A DNA stretch of 64,000 nucleotides from Phocoena phocoena (taxonomy: Eukaryota; Chordata; Mammalia; Artiodactyla; Phocoenidae): contig NC_089240.1 of the NCBI RefSeq assembly GCF_963924675.1, forward strand, positions 119,107,680-119,171,679, read 5' to 3'. Below, in pieces: positions 12,531-24,239 of the stretch. Both the position numbers and the translations under genes were made by a program. The notes beneath the pieces are model-generated. The model had not been told where the DNA came from and made no database searches. It worked only from the letters and a program-made list of their open reading frames with translations. Within the stretch, counting starts at the first letter, position 1. Each line of letters begins with the position of its first letter.

Positions 12531-13783
12531 TTTGTTTCTTGTGTTTTGGTTTTTTTTACAACATCTATACTTTATTATATCAATGTCTCTTGCTATAAGA
12601 GTTATATAATAACATCACAATTTTGATAATTGATTAACAAAGCAAGGAAATATATTAGCATAAGCACCAGTGATTTTTTGCTTAAAAATTGATTAGAAAT
12701 TTAGCTTATGATGTACAAGGTGTGACCACATGTGAAAACTATGGAATATAGTCCCATTTATCTCATTGTTGATTTTCATGGCTGATGTCAATTTACCTGA
12801 TTGGTCAGACTGCAGTGATTAATCTTTGGTAAGAAGACAGATGACACCAACATCCAAAGGACCATATTAGAAACATGACCTGAGACTGATGATTCCATGT
12901 GCCTTAACTGTTTTTCTGGTCATGGGGCAAGTGATGTTTTGCAGGGATTGCATATAAAAGTCAGTTTTGTAAATGAAATGTGTGTTTTGAATCAGCAGTT
13001 CATCAATGAATCAGGAATGAGTGGTAAGGAGAAATTAAGAAACTAAAGATCACTACCTGAAGTTACAGATTGTTACTCATTCTCTATTCATGTGTGTATG
13101 GAGATTTGGTTCACATCTCTATCTAATTGTTTCTGACTCAGTTTTTCCATCAGAAAAATGAATATCACAAACCAAATAATTTTATATGAAAAAACTGAAG
13201 ATCATTTAGATCATAAATATAAATATAAATGACACCTTGAATATGCAGAATGGAAAGTGGCACATTTCTTCAAAGGAAACAAATTTTCAAATACATGTGG
13301 TTACTCCTTTTGTTCAATTGCCCATTTTATGATACTATCTTATACTTATGATTGAGGCAGATCACATTTTTGCAACTCTGACAAGCCCAAGAATGACCTT
13401 ATACAATTTAGCTGTCTTTGTATTTTACAGTATGTTATTCTCAAGCCAATAGAAATCTAGTTCCAACTCACATTAACCATGTCATATTTTCCATTTTTCC
13501 AAAAAGATGTAGCTGAACACACTTCGATTAATTTGAAACAGGCTAGCAATTGTGAACAACCTCATTCTAGATGCTCAAAATATAGTTTATACTTAATTTA
13601 AACCTGATAGGAGTTATAACCTGAATGATGCCATGCATTTTCCGCTACTGGTATGTCTACATATCAGCAGTACTGGTAATTATAACAAATACATTTAAGG
13701 TGCATGAGTGTATGTGTTTGTGTACATAAACTGTCATGATCTATTTTACAGGTTAGAAGTAAGTAAAAGTTAATGGATAGGAA
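12531..13783. other. Unique-looking DNA, no gene seen
   Basis: AT-rich, with no recognised repeat, RNA gene or exon. Confidence 0.45.
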
Positions 13784-15004
13784 GGGGACCTACAAGACGG
13801 CGGAAGAGTAAGACGTGGAGATCACCTTGCTCCCCACAAATACATCAGAAATACATCTACATGTGGAACAACTCCTACAGAACACCTACTGAACACTGGC
13901 AGAAGACCTCACACTTCCCAAAAGGCAAGAAACTCCCCACGTACCTGGGTAGGGCAAAAGAAAAAACAGAGACAAAAGAATAGGGACGGGACCTGCACTT
14001 CTGGGAGGGAGCTGTGAAGGAGGAGAAGCTTCTACACCCTAGGAAGCCCCTTCACTGGTGGAGACAGAGGTTGGGCAGGAGGGGAGCTTTGGGCCCACAG
14101 AGGAGAGTGCAGCAACAGGGGTGCAGAGGGCAAAGTGGAGAGGTACCCACACAGAGGATCAGTGCCGACCAGGACTCACCAGCCTGAGAAGCTTGTCTGC
14201 TCACCCGCTGGGGTGGGCGGGGGCTGGGAGCTGAGGCTCGGGCTTCAGAGGTCAGACCCCAGGGAGACAACTGGGGTTGGCTGTGTGAAGACAGCCTAAA
14301 GGGGGCTAGTGCACCACAGCTAGCCGGGAGGGAGTCCGGGAAAAAGTCTGGACCTGCCGGAGAGGCAAGAGACCATTGTTTCAGGGTGCACAAGGAGAGG
14401 GGATTCCTTCCCTGTCTACCCACAGAAGGCAGAGCACCGGCTAAGTGAGCTCCAGGGACAGGCAGGATCCACAGCTATCAGCTCAGACCCCAGAGATGGG
14501 CATGAAATGCTAACGCTGCTGCTGCAACCACCAAGAATCCTGTGTGCAAGCACAGGTCACTATCCACACACTTGCCCCGGGAGCCTGTGCAGCCTGCCAC
14601 TGCCAGGGTCCCGGGATCCAGGGACAACTCCCCCGGGAGAACGCACGGAGCACCTCAGGCTGGTGCAACGTCACGCCGGCCTCTGCCGCCGCAGGCCCGC
14701 CCCGCACCCCGTGCCCCTCCCTCCCCCCCGGCCTGAGTGAGCCGGAGCCACCTAATGAGCGGCTCCTTTAACCCCGTCCTGTCTGAGCAAAGAACAGACG
14801 CCCTCCGGCGACCTACACGCAGAGGCGGGGCCAAATCCAAAGGTGAACCGCAGGAACTGTGCGAACAAAGATGAGAAAGGGAAATTTCTCCCAGCAGCTT
14901 CAGGAGCAGTGGATTAAATCTCCACAATCAACTTGATGTACCCTGCATCTGTGGAGTACCTGAATAGATAACAAATCAACCCAAAACTGAGGAGGTGGAC
15001 CAAA
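13784..15004 (+). promoter_or_regulatory. L1 5'UTR
   Basis: G+C-rich region aligned by eye with the 5'UTRs at 5841-7790 (reverse) and at 60395. It shares the opening 'gaagagtaagacgtggagat' and a 'gtacctgggtagggcaaaag' block. Whether it is transcribed cannot be seen. Confidence 0.7.
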
Positions 15005-15071
15005 TTTGGGAGCAACTGTATCCCAATCTCCCAATTCATCACACCACCACGACCACCACCACCACCCCCCA

Positions 15072-15513
15072 CTGAGAAAACATTTGAAGAGATTATAGTT
15101 GAAACCTTCCCTAATGTGGGAAAGGAAATAGTCAAGTCCAGGAAGCACAGAGAGTCCCAGGCAGGATAAATCCAAGGAGAAGCAGACCAAGACACATGTT
15201 AATCAAACTATCAAAAATTAAATACAAAGAAAGCATATTAAAAGCAGCAAGAGAAAAACAACATGTAACATACAAAGGAATCCCCATAAGGTTAACAGCT
15301 GATCTTTCAGCAGTAACTCTGCAAGCCAGAAGGGAGTGGCAGGACATATTTAAAGTGATGAAAGGGAAAAACCTACAACCAAGATTACTCTACCTAGCAA
15401 GGGTCTCATTCAGATTCAATGGAGAAATTAAAACCTTTACAGACAAGCAAAAGCTAAGAGAATTCAGCACCACAAATCCAACTGTACAATAAATGCTACA
15501 GGAACTTCTCTAA
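15072..15513 (+). pseudogene. L1 ORF1, C-terminal fragment
   Basis: The C-terminal half of the RNA-binding protein remains: an open stretch at 15196-15492 reads LIKLSKIKYKESILKAAREK and later ADLSAVTLQARREW. The N-terminal half is gone at the internal deletion. A 4-base loss near 15132 shifts the frame, and an early stop occurs at 15490-15492. The old stop position is 15511-15513. Confidence 0.85.
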
Positions 15514-15571
15514 GTGGGAAACACAAGAGAAGAAAAGAACCTACAAAAACAAACCCAAAAGAGTTAAGAAA

Positions 15572-15902
15572 ATGGTAATAGGAGCATATATTTTGATAAT
15601 TATCTTAAATGTGAAAGGATTAAATGTTCCAACCGAAAGACATAGACTGGCTGAATGGATAAAAGAACACGACCAGTATATATGCTGTCTACAAGAGACC
15701 ACTTCTGACCTCAGGACACATACAGACCGAAAATGAGGGGATGGAAAAAATATTGATTTCCCCAATGGAAATCAAAAGAAAGCTGGAATAACAATTCTCA
15801 CATCAGACAAAAGAGACTTTAAAGTCTATTACAAGAGACAGAGAAGGACACTACATAATGATCAAGGGATCAAGGGATCAATCCAGGAAGAAGATATATC
15901 AA
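15572..15902 (+). pseudogene. L1 ORF2, endonuclease start only
   Basis: Begins at the ORF2 ATG and shows the first endonuclease block (an LNVKGLN version of the usual LNVNGLN) and a CLQET-like block. A base missing just after it shifts the frame. A 'gatcaagg' repeat occurs at about 15860-15885, and the element ends soon after. Confidence 0.82.
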
Positions 15903-16064
15903 CTAATTTTTAATTCTGATAGGTTTTAGTTTTACACATTTAAATATTTAAAATAGCACATTCAACTTTAAATTTTCAAGTATCACTTTTAGATATACAA
16001 GAGTTTCTTTGAATTCTCCTCTATGAAATATTACTAGCTATAGCTGATGCCTAATGAGTCTTTT

Positions 16065-16440
16065 CTTAGTAACTGCTTGGGAATTTGCATGCATTATCTT
16101 ATTCTCACAACAACCCTATGAAATAGGCACACTTCTCATCAAGTGATTTTGCAGGTGAAAAAGCTGAGGTTGATGGGGCTTCCCTGGTGGTACAGTGGTT
16201 GAGAGTCCGCCTGCCAATGCGGGGGATATGGGTTCATGCCCCGGTCTGGGAGGGTCCTGCGTGCCGCGGAGCAGCTGGGCCCGTGAGCCATGGCTGCTGG
16301 GCCTGCGTGTCCGGAGCCTGTGCTCCACAGCGGGAGGGGCCACAACAGTGAGAGGCCCGCGTACCACAAAAAAAAAAAAACCCAAAAAACAAAACAACAA
16401 CAACAAAAGCTGAGGTTGAGAGAAGTCAGTCATTAGACCA
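16065..16440 (-). repeat. MIR fragment split by a SINE
   Basis: 'cattatcttattctcacaac' and 'ccctatgaaataggcac' match the reversed MIR core. The MIR resumes after the SINE with 'agctgaggttgagagaagtc'. Confidence 0.7.
16175..16404 (+). mobile_element. Cetacean tRNA-derived SINE
   Basis: Complete SINE with a long mixed A-rich tail ('aaaacaacaacaacaaaa'). The flanking duplication 'aaaagctgaggttga' lies at 16159-16173 and 16405-16419. It inserted in an older MIR and carries several changes from the young consensus. Confidence 0.93.
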
Positions 16441-17439
16441 GGGGCCCATAACTATTTCTTGTTAAAGCTACATTCAAAATATGTTTTGATCGATTCTAAA
16501 GGCCAAAATCATAATATATTGAAGTGAAGAAATTATTGAACTTCTACTTCTTTCCAATCTCTATCCATTTTCACAGTTAGTGAGTCTAATTCTAAACCAG
16601 TGATCCTAACATTGGGCTTGTTTTCTTTTGTATCATGCTATATATATCATGCCCATCTGTTTGCCCCTGTACTGGGGAAGCTGCTCCATGTTAAGAAGGC
16701 ATACACTTTGGTGTCGAGTGCCCTTCATGTTTCATTGTATTCCATCTCAGAGGAAGGAATCCACTTTCATGAAAAATGTCCAGGGTTGATGGGGTTTTTG
16801 TTTTGTGTTAACGTATGTATTTCTCCTGTCCAGAAAGCTGTTTGTGGCTCTAGTTCTCAGATTACGTCTATTTTTCTCTGACATTCTACCTGGCTAGAAG
16901 GAAGAGGAACTATAAATGGGTAGGTAGGTAAGCAATCAAATCGGTTCTATGGCTTCACATCTCTTCCAGGATTTAACTTTGCAGGGATGGTTATTTTCAG
17001 TGGTGAAATGGCCTCCACATAGTACAGTCTATGTATTTTGGAGTCTGCTCAAATCTAATTTCTCTGCCTCTCCAAGCTGATACCTGAACTAAGCTGGTGA
17101 TAGGGGTCATATAATGATTTCTTGAGTCTTCTTTTAACCTGGGACAAATTATTTTGTATCTGCATTATACCTCTAGAAGTATATTGAATGAGACTTGGAT
17201 TTTTTCCAAGTTCAAGCACTGCTGATTTATGTCTGTTCATGTTGGTCAGTCATGGCATGAGAAGTTCTTCAAGCCTGCACTATTTCTGCTTGATTTCCTA
17301 GAAAGCCTCACACTTACTTATTTTTGAAGGTTTTTAAGGAAAAGAAAGTTAAGCAGTATTCCTTGTTGAATGCCAAATTTCCACACTTGACATTTCATTA
17401 GAATAAAGCAAAAATCTCTACAGAAGAAAATGCTTGAGA

Positions 17440-18200
17440 GTAAAGGAAACCTTGTGCATTGTTAATGGGAATTTAAATTGGTACAGCCACTGTGGAAAAC
17501 AGTATGGAGGTACCTCAAAAATTAAAAATATAAATAGAACTAAATATTATCCAGCAATCCCACTTCTGGGTATATACTCATAGGGAGTGAAAACAGGACT
17601 TTGAAGAGATTTCTGCACTCCTGTGTTCATTGTAACACTATTCATAACAGCCAAGATATAGAAACAACCTAAGTGCCCTTCGATGGACAAATGGATAAAA
17701 AGAATGTAGTATATGAGAAAGAAGAAAATCCTGCCGTTTGCAACAACAGGGATGGACCTTAGAACATTATGCTAAGTGACATAAATCAGACAGAGAAAGA
17801 TAAATACTGTATTATAGCACCACATGTGGAATCTAATAAAGCCAAACTCATAGAAATAGAGAGTAGATCAGTGGTTACCAGGGACTGGTGGATGAGGGAA
17901 ATGAGGAGATGGTGGTCAAAAAATACAAACTTCCAGTTATAAGATGAGTAAGTTCTGGGGATCCAATGTACATCATGGTGATTATAGCTAACAGTACTGT
18001 GGTATACACATGAAAGTTGCTAAGATAGTAGATCTTAAATGTTATCACCACAAAAGAGAAATGGTAATTTTGTGAGGTGATGGAGGTGTTAGCTAACACT
18101 ATGGTGGTAATCATTTTGCAATCTATAAGTGCATCAAATCAACATGCTGTATAACTTAAACTTACACAATGTTATCTGTCAATTGTATTTTAATAAAATT
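17440..18200 (+). mobile_element. Old L1, 3' end, 5'-truncated
   Basis: Matches the L1 ORF2 C-terminus and 3'UTR: 'tggtacagccactgtggaaa', then 'atcccacttctgggtatata', a 'gacagagaaagataaatac' block and a 'gtatttt-aataaaatt' end. It belongs to an older mammalian L1 type than the copy at 743-7790. Confidence 0.85.
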
Positions 18201-18254
18201 GGAGCAAAAGAGATCCATGGATCAGGAGATCTCTTTGCTGAGGTGGGAATGGCG

Positions 18255-18485
18255 TCAGTTCTAGAGTCATACACTCTGGTAGTAAGTTTTTGCTCAGCTG
18301 CTTTTAGATGCTGTGATCTTGATCAAATGTTTACTTTTTTCTGAAACTCAGTTTTCTTTTTTAACTCTGTAAAATGGAAATAACTATCATAACTTCCTGA
18401 TATTATTTTTAGAAGGATTAAATGTAGCAAAAATATAAAGTATTGAGCATAATGCCTGGCACAGAATGAGCTCTACATAATTTTG
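18255..18485 (+). repeat. MIR SINE
   Basis: 'aaactcagttttc', 'ctctgtaaaatggaaataac' and 'taatgcctggcacagaatga' are the MIR core and tail in forward orientation. Confidence 0.75.
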
Positions 18486-18644
18486 TTTCCTTTTCCTTTC
18501 CCTTGCTTACCTATTAATGGTGAGAAACAGCTGTAGGCTTGCCAAAATATACATAATTTTATAGCTGAAAACATCCAAAATCTTTTTGGGTAGCATATTG
18601 AAGAATGAGCTATAAGGTTTTTTACCTTTGTCAATATTGATATT

Positions 18645-18851
18645 TTGTGGCGAATAATTCTTTGTTGGGGTGGGGGCCTGTCTTGCTCAATTTAAGATGT
18701 TCAATAGCATTTCTAGTCTGTACTCACTAGAAGTCAATAGCACCAACCACTCCCCTCCTCCACCCAGTTGCAACAACCAAAAATGCCTCCAGAAATTGCA
18801 AAATATTCCCTGGAGAGGGATGCAAAGTCAACCCCAGTTGGGAACTACTGA
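18645..18851 (-). mobile_element. MER5A-like hAT DNA transposon remnant
   Basis: The reverse strand begins CAGTAGTTCCCAACTGGGG and ends near 'aaagaattattcgcc', matching the MER5A layout. It is non-autonomous, with no transposase. The ends are clear, the middle is diverged. Confidence 0.7.
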
Positions 18852-19689
18852 GCTAGAAAAACAAGAACGTTTTGGGGGGAAGTGGATAAGGACTTAAACC
18901 TCAAAGTGTTGTTTATAGACTGGTCCAGGGCTGCCTCAGCCCTTCCCACCCATTCAGTGAGCTGGCCCTCTCTATGCCTAGGTCTCAATGAAGGAAAGAG
19001 TAGAGTAGCAGGAAAGAGTAGAAAGCAGGAGACAGAAGGGGGGTTTTCTTCATATAGGGGAAATTGAAAACAAGCCAGGGCATATTCAAAAGATTCCAGA
19101 AGATCCCTCATGAGTTAATGTAAAGCTTTTCTGTTCTTGAGACCAGAAACAAATTTTTCAGCCGAAGAGAAGAGTCAAGTCAAGATGGGTGTAGTGGTCA
19201 TGGCTATCCTCCATTCTCCTGGTAGAGCTTGTTGAGGTGGCAAGACTCCAGAAAAGCAATGCTTTAGACACCTCAGGGAATTTTCAGTGCCCCAAAATGA
19301 AGATTGTGAAATGGTGGCATGATTTCACTATGCCCCAGAAGTTGAAAAAAGAGCTCCTTGGAATGAAAGAGCCTTGAGGATGGGCACTAAGGGTGTCTCA
19401 GTTGCACCTGGGAGACAGGAAGTTGGCTGTCTCAAAAGATGCTAAAAATATGATTAGTAAGATACCCTCAAACACACATACACAAACACAGAAACCTTGA
19501 CCCTATGCCCTGGGAAAGTGGTAGAAATCTCTGAATTGGTGTCTGCCACCTTAGGAGAATGATATTTATAAGGTGAACTATCGAAAATAATAAACATTAT
19601 ATTTCTTGTTCCCCTGAGTCTTTGAACTGAGATATAAAATGGGTTGTGTAAAATAGAAAGCCTTGCACACGCCAGAGGACTCAGGCATA
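18852..19689. other. Unique-looking DNA, no gene seen
   Basis: Moderate G+C without recognised repeats. Short open frames at 18845-19111 do not look like a known protein. Confidence 0.4.
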
Positions 19690-19830
19690 AAAGTACAGTT
19701 CAATTAAATAGTTCAACCATCACTTAACAACTGCCTACTAGGTATCAGACCCTATGCCAAGTACCAGAAAGTAAGACAACACCTCTGCCCTCACAGAGCC
19801 CACAGCCAAGTATATGTATAAACAGTTAAA
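19690..19830 (-). repeat. L2-type 3' fragment
   Basis: The run 'aacaactgcctactaggtat', 'accctatgccaagtaccaga' and 'ctctgccctcacagagccca' is the reversed 3' end of an L2-type LINE. Confidence 0.6.
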
Positions 19831-21434
19831 ATTCTGGGTGTTAAGATTTGTGATCGGAGAATGTGCTTAGGGTGATATGAGAGCCCAGAACACGGACACC
19901 TGAGCAGCATGGGAGAAGGCAACAGAAAGTGTCCCTATTGCCTGAGATGAAGCTTAAACAATGTCCATTGTATCCAATGTGCACTGACCTACAGCCCTTG
20001 TTTGCTGGACCCCTCTCAAAGGCCAAGTGTTGTTGCATTTGAAAAGCACTGGAAACCTAGGCTTGTAATTTATACAGATTTGACACTTTGGTTCCAGTTT
20101 AAGTGGGCAAAACATTTTAAGTGCATTAACACTTAGTTCAAGGGCTAAATCTCTGGCTTAAGGTTGATTTGTTTGTGGAGATTAGTGACGAAACTTTTTT
20201 AGAAGGATTTGGGAAGAAAACAAATTCTATATATGCAGGGTTGGCTGGATTGACCATAATGTACTTTAGGAAAAAATATTTAAGTACACCACACTTAATA
20301 AAGCCTTCTATGTACACAGTAGATACTTACTTTGCTAAATGACCAGACATTTAGAAAAATCAAAACACAGTTGTAAAACAGAGTCAAATGCAAAAGTTAA
20401 GATTCTTGTAAACTGGTCTGGACTGATCCACACAGCTCCCCAGGTTCCTGCATGTGTAGGACAGCCCTCTGAAGCCCCATTGGGCCGGTGTTCTGTGTTT
20501 CACTGTTTCTCAAACAGCTGGCAAATATGGTAGGGACACTATTAGTCACAAGGGATGAGGCCAGCCACAGTGACATCTGGCAGAAAGAGCTCACAGAATA
20601 TGAGGTGATTATAAGTCCCTTTGTAGACTGTAAGTCTTCACTGTTCTGAGTCCTGGCAGCCCTGGTTCCTTCTTTAAAGCAGCCCTCTGAAAACTCTTAT
20701 GTTGTTAGGCTAATTAGACCTCCTCTTTGGGTAGAATGTATAATGAGTAGCTGGGGATATGTAACTAGATGTCTTTATTAAGCTGGCAAAAACACACACA
20801 ATCCCTGGCCCTTGATAATTAGTAATAATTTAGTCATTCTTAGAGTAATTGGGCAGCTACATGTATCACCCGCTTCCTGAGTCCTCGAGAGCCCAGATGA
20901 CTTGCTACCTGTGAATTGTTTAATGCTACCTAGCTTGCTGACTCTGTACATGTTTTTGGTGATATTGATGGAGAAATCATCTGATGCTTACCTTGTGAAT
21001 CTGAGTTTTCAAATCTATGGGCCTTGCAGGGCAGTCATGCACATGGCTTGGCTGAATCATTGGATAATAATGTTATTGTGGATTGACATTAAGCTACATT
21101 GCTTATATTGCTGAGGCAGTCTGATGTGAGTTTCTCAAACAGATATGACTCTTCAGTTAATAATCTGTAAATGTGTTCTATATTAAAATTTCTATTTTAA
21201 AGAGAATTTAATGAATCTGTTCCATAATAAAAGGATAGGAGTTAAGTGTTTTTTTTCTCCCATGGGATTAAGCATATCCATTTTCCAAGTAAAACACATA
21301 TTTATTTATTATATATTCTATACATTTATTTTGTAAATATGAATTATGTGCAGTTCTAATACAACAAATACCATACTAACTTTTTAATGTCTTTAGAACT
21401 ATCTCCCCTAGAGAATTAATCCATTTCTTTGACC
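19831..21434. other. Unique-looking DNA, no gene seen
   Basis: No repeat recognised over 1.6 kb. A cluster of TAATTA-type motifs at about 20705-20840 is noted as a finding. No exon with supported splice sites was seen. Confidence 0.4.
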
Positions 21435-21435
21435 C

Positions 21436-21655
21436 AGTGGTTCTCAACTTGGGAAGATTTTGTCATCTAAGGGAAGTATGGCAATGTCTAGAGATATTGT
21501 TGGTTGGCATATTGGGGGATGGGGGAAGATGCTGTTGGCTTTTAATGAGTAGAGGCGAGGAATGTTACTAACCATCCTATAGTACAAAGGATAGCCTCCC
21601 ACAACAAAGAATCATGCTGCCCAAAATGTGAATAATACCAAAATTGAGAAACCTT
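21436..21655 (+). mobile_element. MER5A hAT DNA transposon remnant
   Basis: Begins 'cagtggttctcaacttggg' and runs through 'ggcaatgtctagagatattg' and 'acaacaaagaatcatgc' to an end reading 'aattgagaaacctt', the MER5A pattern in forward orientation. It has no coding capacity. Confidence 0.85.
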
Positions 21656-21736
21656 CATTTGATCTAATGTGCTCAGAACTATAAAAATGTGCACTGTGAA
21701 AATCTGTGAAGACCGAGCAGCCAACAATTACCTCAT

Positions 21737-21776
21737 TTTTTAAACATCTTTATTGTAGTATAATTGCTTTACAATG
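21737..21776 (-). mobile_element. Very short L1 3' end (about 40 bp)
   Basis: 'ttttttaaacatctttattg' followed by 'tagtataattgctttacaatg' is the reversed last 40 bases of the same L1 family seen at 42211, including the poly(T). An imperfect 14-base flanking match (about 21727 and 21777) may be an aged target-site duplication. Confidence 0.65.
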
Positions 21777-21931
21777 AATCACTTAATTTTCTGTGAGCTA
21801 TTTCTACTAAAGCTTTTGTGTGGGGAGACCTCTTCCCCAGCTGTTAAATGATTGGCAGGGAGGTTGAGAGATTGAGGTGAAGATGGCCAAAACCCCAGTG
21901 ACGTTTAACAGTCAAGAAATACACTACCTGG

Positions 21932-22144
21932 GGCTTCCCTGGTGGCGCAGTGGTTGAGAGTCCGCCTGCCGGTGCAGGGGATACGGGTTCGTGCCCCGGT
22001 CCGGGAGGATCCCACATGCCACGGAGCAGCTGGGCCCGTGAGCCATGGCCGCTGAGCCTGCGCGTCCGGAGCCTGTGCTCCGCGACGGGAGAGGCCACAA
22101 CAGTGAGAGGCCTGCGTACCCCAAAAAAAAAAAAAGAAAAAGAA
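21932..22144 (+). mobile_element. Cetacean tRNA-derived SINE
   Basis: Complete copy with an A-rich tail. The duplication 'aagaaatacactacctgg' (21914-21931) reappears with one change at 22145-22162. Very close to the apparent young consensus. Confidence 0.95.
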
Positions 22145-22162
22145 AAGAAATACCCTACCTGG

Positions 22163-23044
22163 CAAGTATTCATTCATAGTATCATAAACCACTGCAGGAA
22201 AATGATCTTTGAGCTCTGAGAAAATTAATAGCTGTAATATAATCTTTGCTAATTAACTTTTAGTTTGTGATCCAACAAATGATAAGCTAAGTAGGGAGTG
22301 GCCACAGGTTGTAGCATCTTATTTCATTTTCAAGAAAATATTTTTCTAAAACTATCACCATGAAAAGTGATTTAAAAAGAGAAAGTTACGTGTAGCAAAA
22401 GATTTAAAATTTTTCTGTAAAAAGAATATGATATTGGAAAAATGTATAATTACATTTTACTTGGAATTTTTTCTATGTGGCAAATTTAGTTCAGACTTCT
22501 TAAGAACATTTCATAAACTTGGCATCTCCATTTTGAGAAGAATTTCATGGAAATAATATTTTCTTATGTCTCCAAATGGGGGAGAGAGCCTCTCTCCACC
22601 AATTTACCATACTGAAGTGGTATGTTCAGCATTTTTTTTTCACTTCATCCATCCTGGCTGCAATTCAGCTTAATATATGAGCAGAAGTCCCCCTGCAAAA
22701 TGAGTCAGAGGAGGGCAGTCACACCCATTTAGTGTGCTTTTCACATTAAAAAGAGCACAAGAACAAAAACAAAACAAACAAAAATACTCGATAAATACTT
22801 AATGAATAAAACTTTCTATTTAAGGGGCTAGAGAATGGAACTTGCTTCATTGGTTATGTTTTTTCTTTGTTTTCAAATTCTGCCTTTCTACTAGCTACTT
22901 CACCAGAATTTATAAATAAGTGCAATCTTGAATAAAAATTTTAAAACAAGCAGCATCAGCAACCATAAACATCCATTGACTCTGCCCTCCCCTTCAATGG
23001 TGACACTTACTGTCTTTGTTTTTACTTCCTTGATAATAGATCTC
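22163..23044. other. AT-rich unique-looking DNA, no gene seen
   Basis: No repeat or exon identified. Confidence 0.4.
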
Positions 23045-23392
23045 TTTTTAAAAAGCTTTATTGAGACATAATTGATATACAAAGAAATGCACATGTTTAA
23101 TGTGTATGATTTGATTGGTTTAGACATACGTATATACTCATGATACCGTCACAACAATCAAAGTAATAGACATATCGATTACTTCCATAAATCTCCCTTT
23201 CCTTCCTTTGTTAGTGTGTTTGTAGTAAGAATAATTAAATGAGATTTACCCCCTTAACGGATTTTTAAGTACACAATCCTGTATTGTTAAGTGTGAACAC
23301 TATGTTGTAGAGCAGACTTCTAGAACTTATTCATCTCACATAACTGAAACTTTATAGCCATTAAACATCAACTCCCCTAATGCTTTTTGTAG
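23045..23392 (-). mobile_element. Old L1 3'UTR fragment
   Basis: 'aaagctttattgagacataa', 'ttgatatacaaagaaatgca' and 'tatagccattaaacatcaac' match the reversed 3'UTR of old mammalian L1 (L1M type). Confidence 0.75.
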
Positions 23393-23394
23393 TC

Positions 23395-23752
23395 TATACT
23401 TATCATTCCACTGAAACTATACTTTGAGAAATCACCAAGGACCTCCTAATTACTGAATCCAAAGTTTCCTTTAAGATAGTTAGGTCTCCAAGCAGATTGC
23501 ATCTTCTTAGAGACACCTTTCCTGAACACCTGAGCTAAATCTCAGTACATCCTCAATTTATTTTCTTCATAGCCCTTAGTAACTTAAATCATTTTATGTG
23601 TTTGTTTACATGTTTATTTTCTTTTGACCCCCATTAGAGTATAAGTTCCTTGAGGGCAGAGACATAGTCTTGTTCACTACAACATACTCAGCCCCTAAAC
23701 TATGCCTAGCACATAGTAAGCATTCAATAAATATCTGTTCACTGGCTGGGAC
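23395..23752 (+). repeat. L2 LINE 3' end
   Basis: 'agtataagttccttgagggc', 'gcctagcacatagtaagcat' and 'tcaataaatatctg' are the forward L2 3' end. An upstream 'aaggacctcctaattac' block is probably part of the same element. Confidence 0.75.
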
Positions 23753-24239
23753 TGATCGTTTTTCCTTTTAGGTGACCTCCCCAGGGCATTTGTCACTGAT
23801 GAACATTCTCTTATATATGTTCTCTTCCTGGATTTTGAGATAACCATTCCTTTTCAGTCTTCTTTGTTAACTTTCCAATAAGATGTGATCTCTTTAAAGA
23901 CAGGAACTGCTATTAATACATTTGCTGCACATGGAGGTCCAGGGAAACACTCACGAGAGGGCTTTATATTTGTATTTCAGTCTGAAAGAGCTTAATCGCA
24001 CCCTGTATCTAAAGTGGCTGAAAACTATTGGTACAAGAGGAAGTATTATTTTTTGGATGCTGACAAGCCTAAATGTGCCTAGAGTGATAGTTAGGTATTG
24101 AATAGACACTTGGAATTGTATGAATATATGTATTGCTAATTACTATAGACAATAGTTGTGTTTTGGCACTTGGTCTGCTATTTCAACAGAAACACAGTGA
24201 TTTCAAAATGGGTCAAAAAGGGATAATGTCCATATAAAG

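Larger units (their letters stand above)
13784..15902 (+). mobile_element. L1 with intact 5' end, internal deletion, no 3' end
   Basis: It starts with the L1 5' signature (ggggacctacaagacggcgg) and keeps about 1.2 kb of 5'UTR. It then jumps at a CCA-rich stretch (15038-15072) straight into the C-terminal part of ORF1, continues into the start of ORF2 and stops at about 15902 without 3'UTR or poly(A). Compared with the copy at 60395, about 1.2 kb is missing at the jump. No convincing target-site duplication was found. Because target-primed insertion begins at the 3' end, loss of the 3' end means a later deletion or rearrangement. Confidence 0.88.

Noticed and set aside
14052..14927. Several overlapping frames of 64-123 residues in G+C-rich DNA
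   Set aside because: They fall in an L1 5'UTR. Similar frames appear in the 5'UTRs at 5841-7790 and 60395-62446 by composition alone.
15196..15492. 98-residue open frame that could be taken as a gene
   Set aside because: It is the C-terminal fragment of L1 ORF1 inside a broken element, with its N-terminus deleted.
13771..15925. 'gatagg' on both sides of the 13.8-kb L1 as a duplication
   Set aside because: Six bases with unlike surroundings. The element lacks its 3' end, so an original duplication is not expected to survive.
17441..18200. Target-site duplication for this L1 ('gagtaaagga' versus 'gagcaaaaga')
   Set aside because: Too few matches to separate from chance.
21932..22010. tRNA gene in the SINE head
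   Set aside because: The tRNA-like start is the Pol III promoter of a SINE. The cloverleaf is degenerate and the sequence recurs in every copy.
21905..22219. Open frames on both strands with G/A/R/P-rich proteins
   Set aside because: They are readings through the tRNA-derived SINE. The same peptides recur at every SINE copy.
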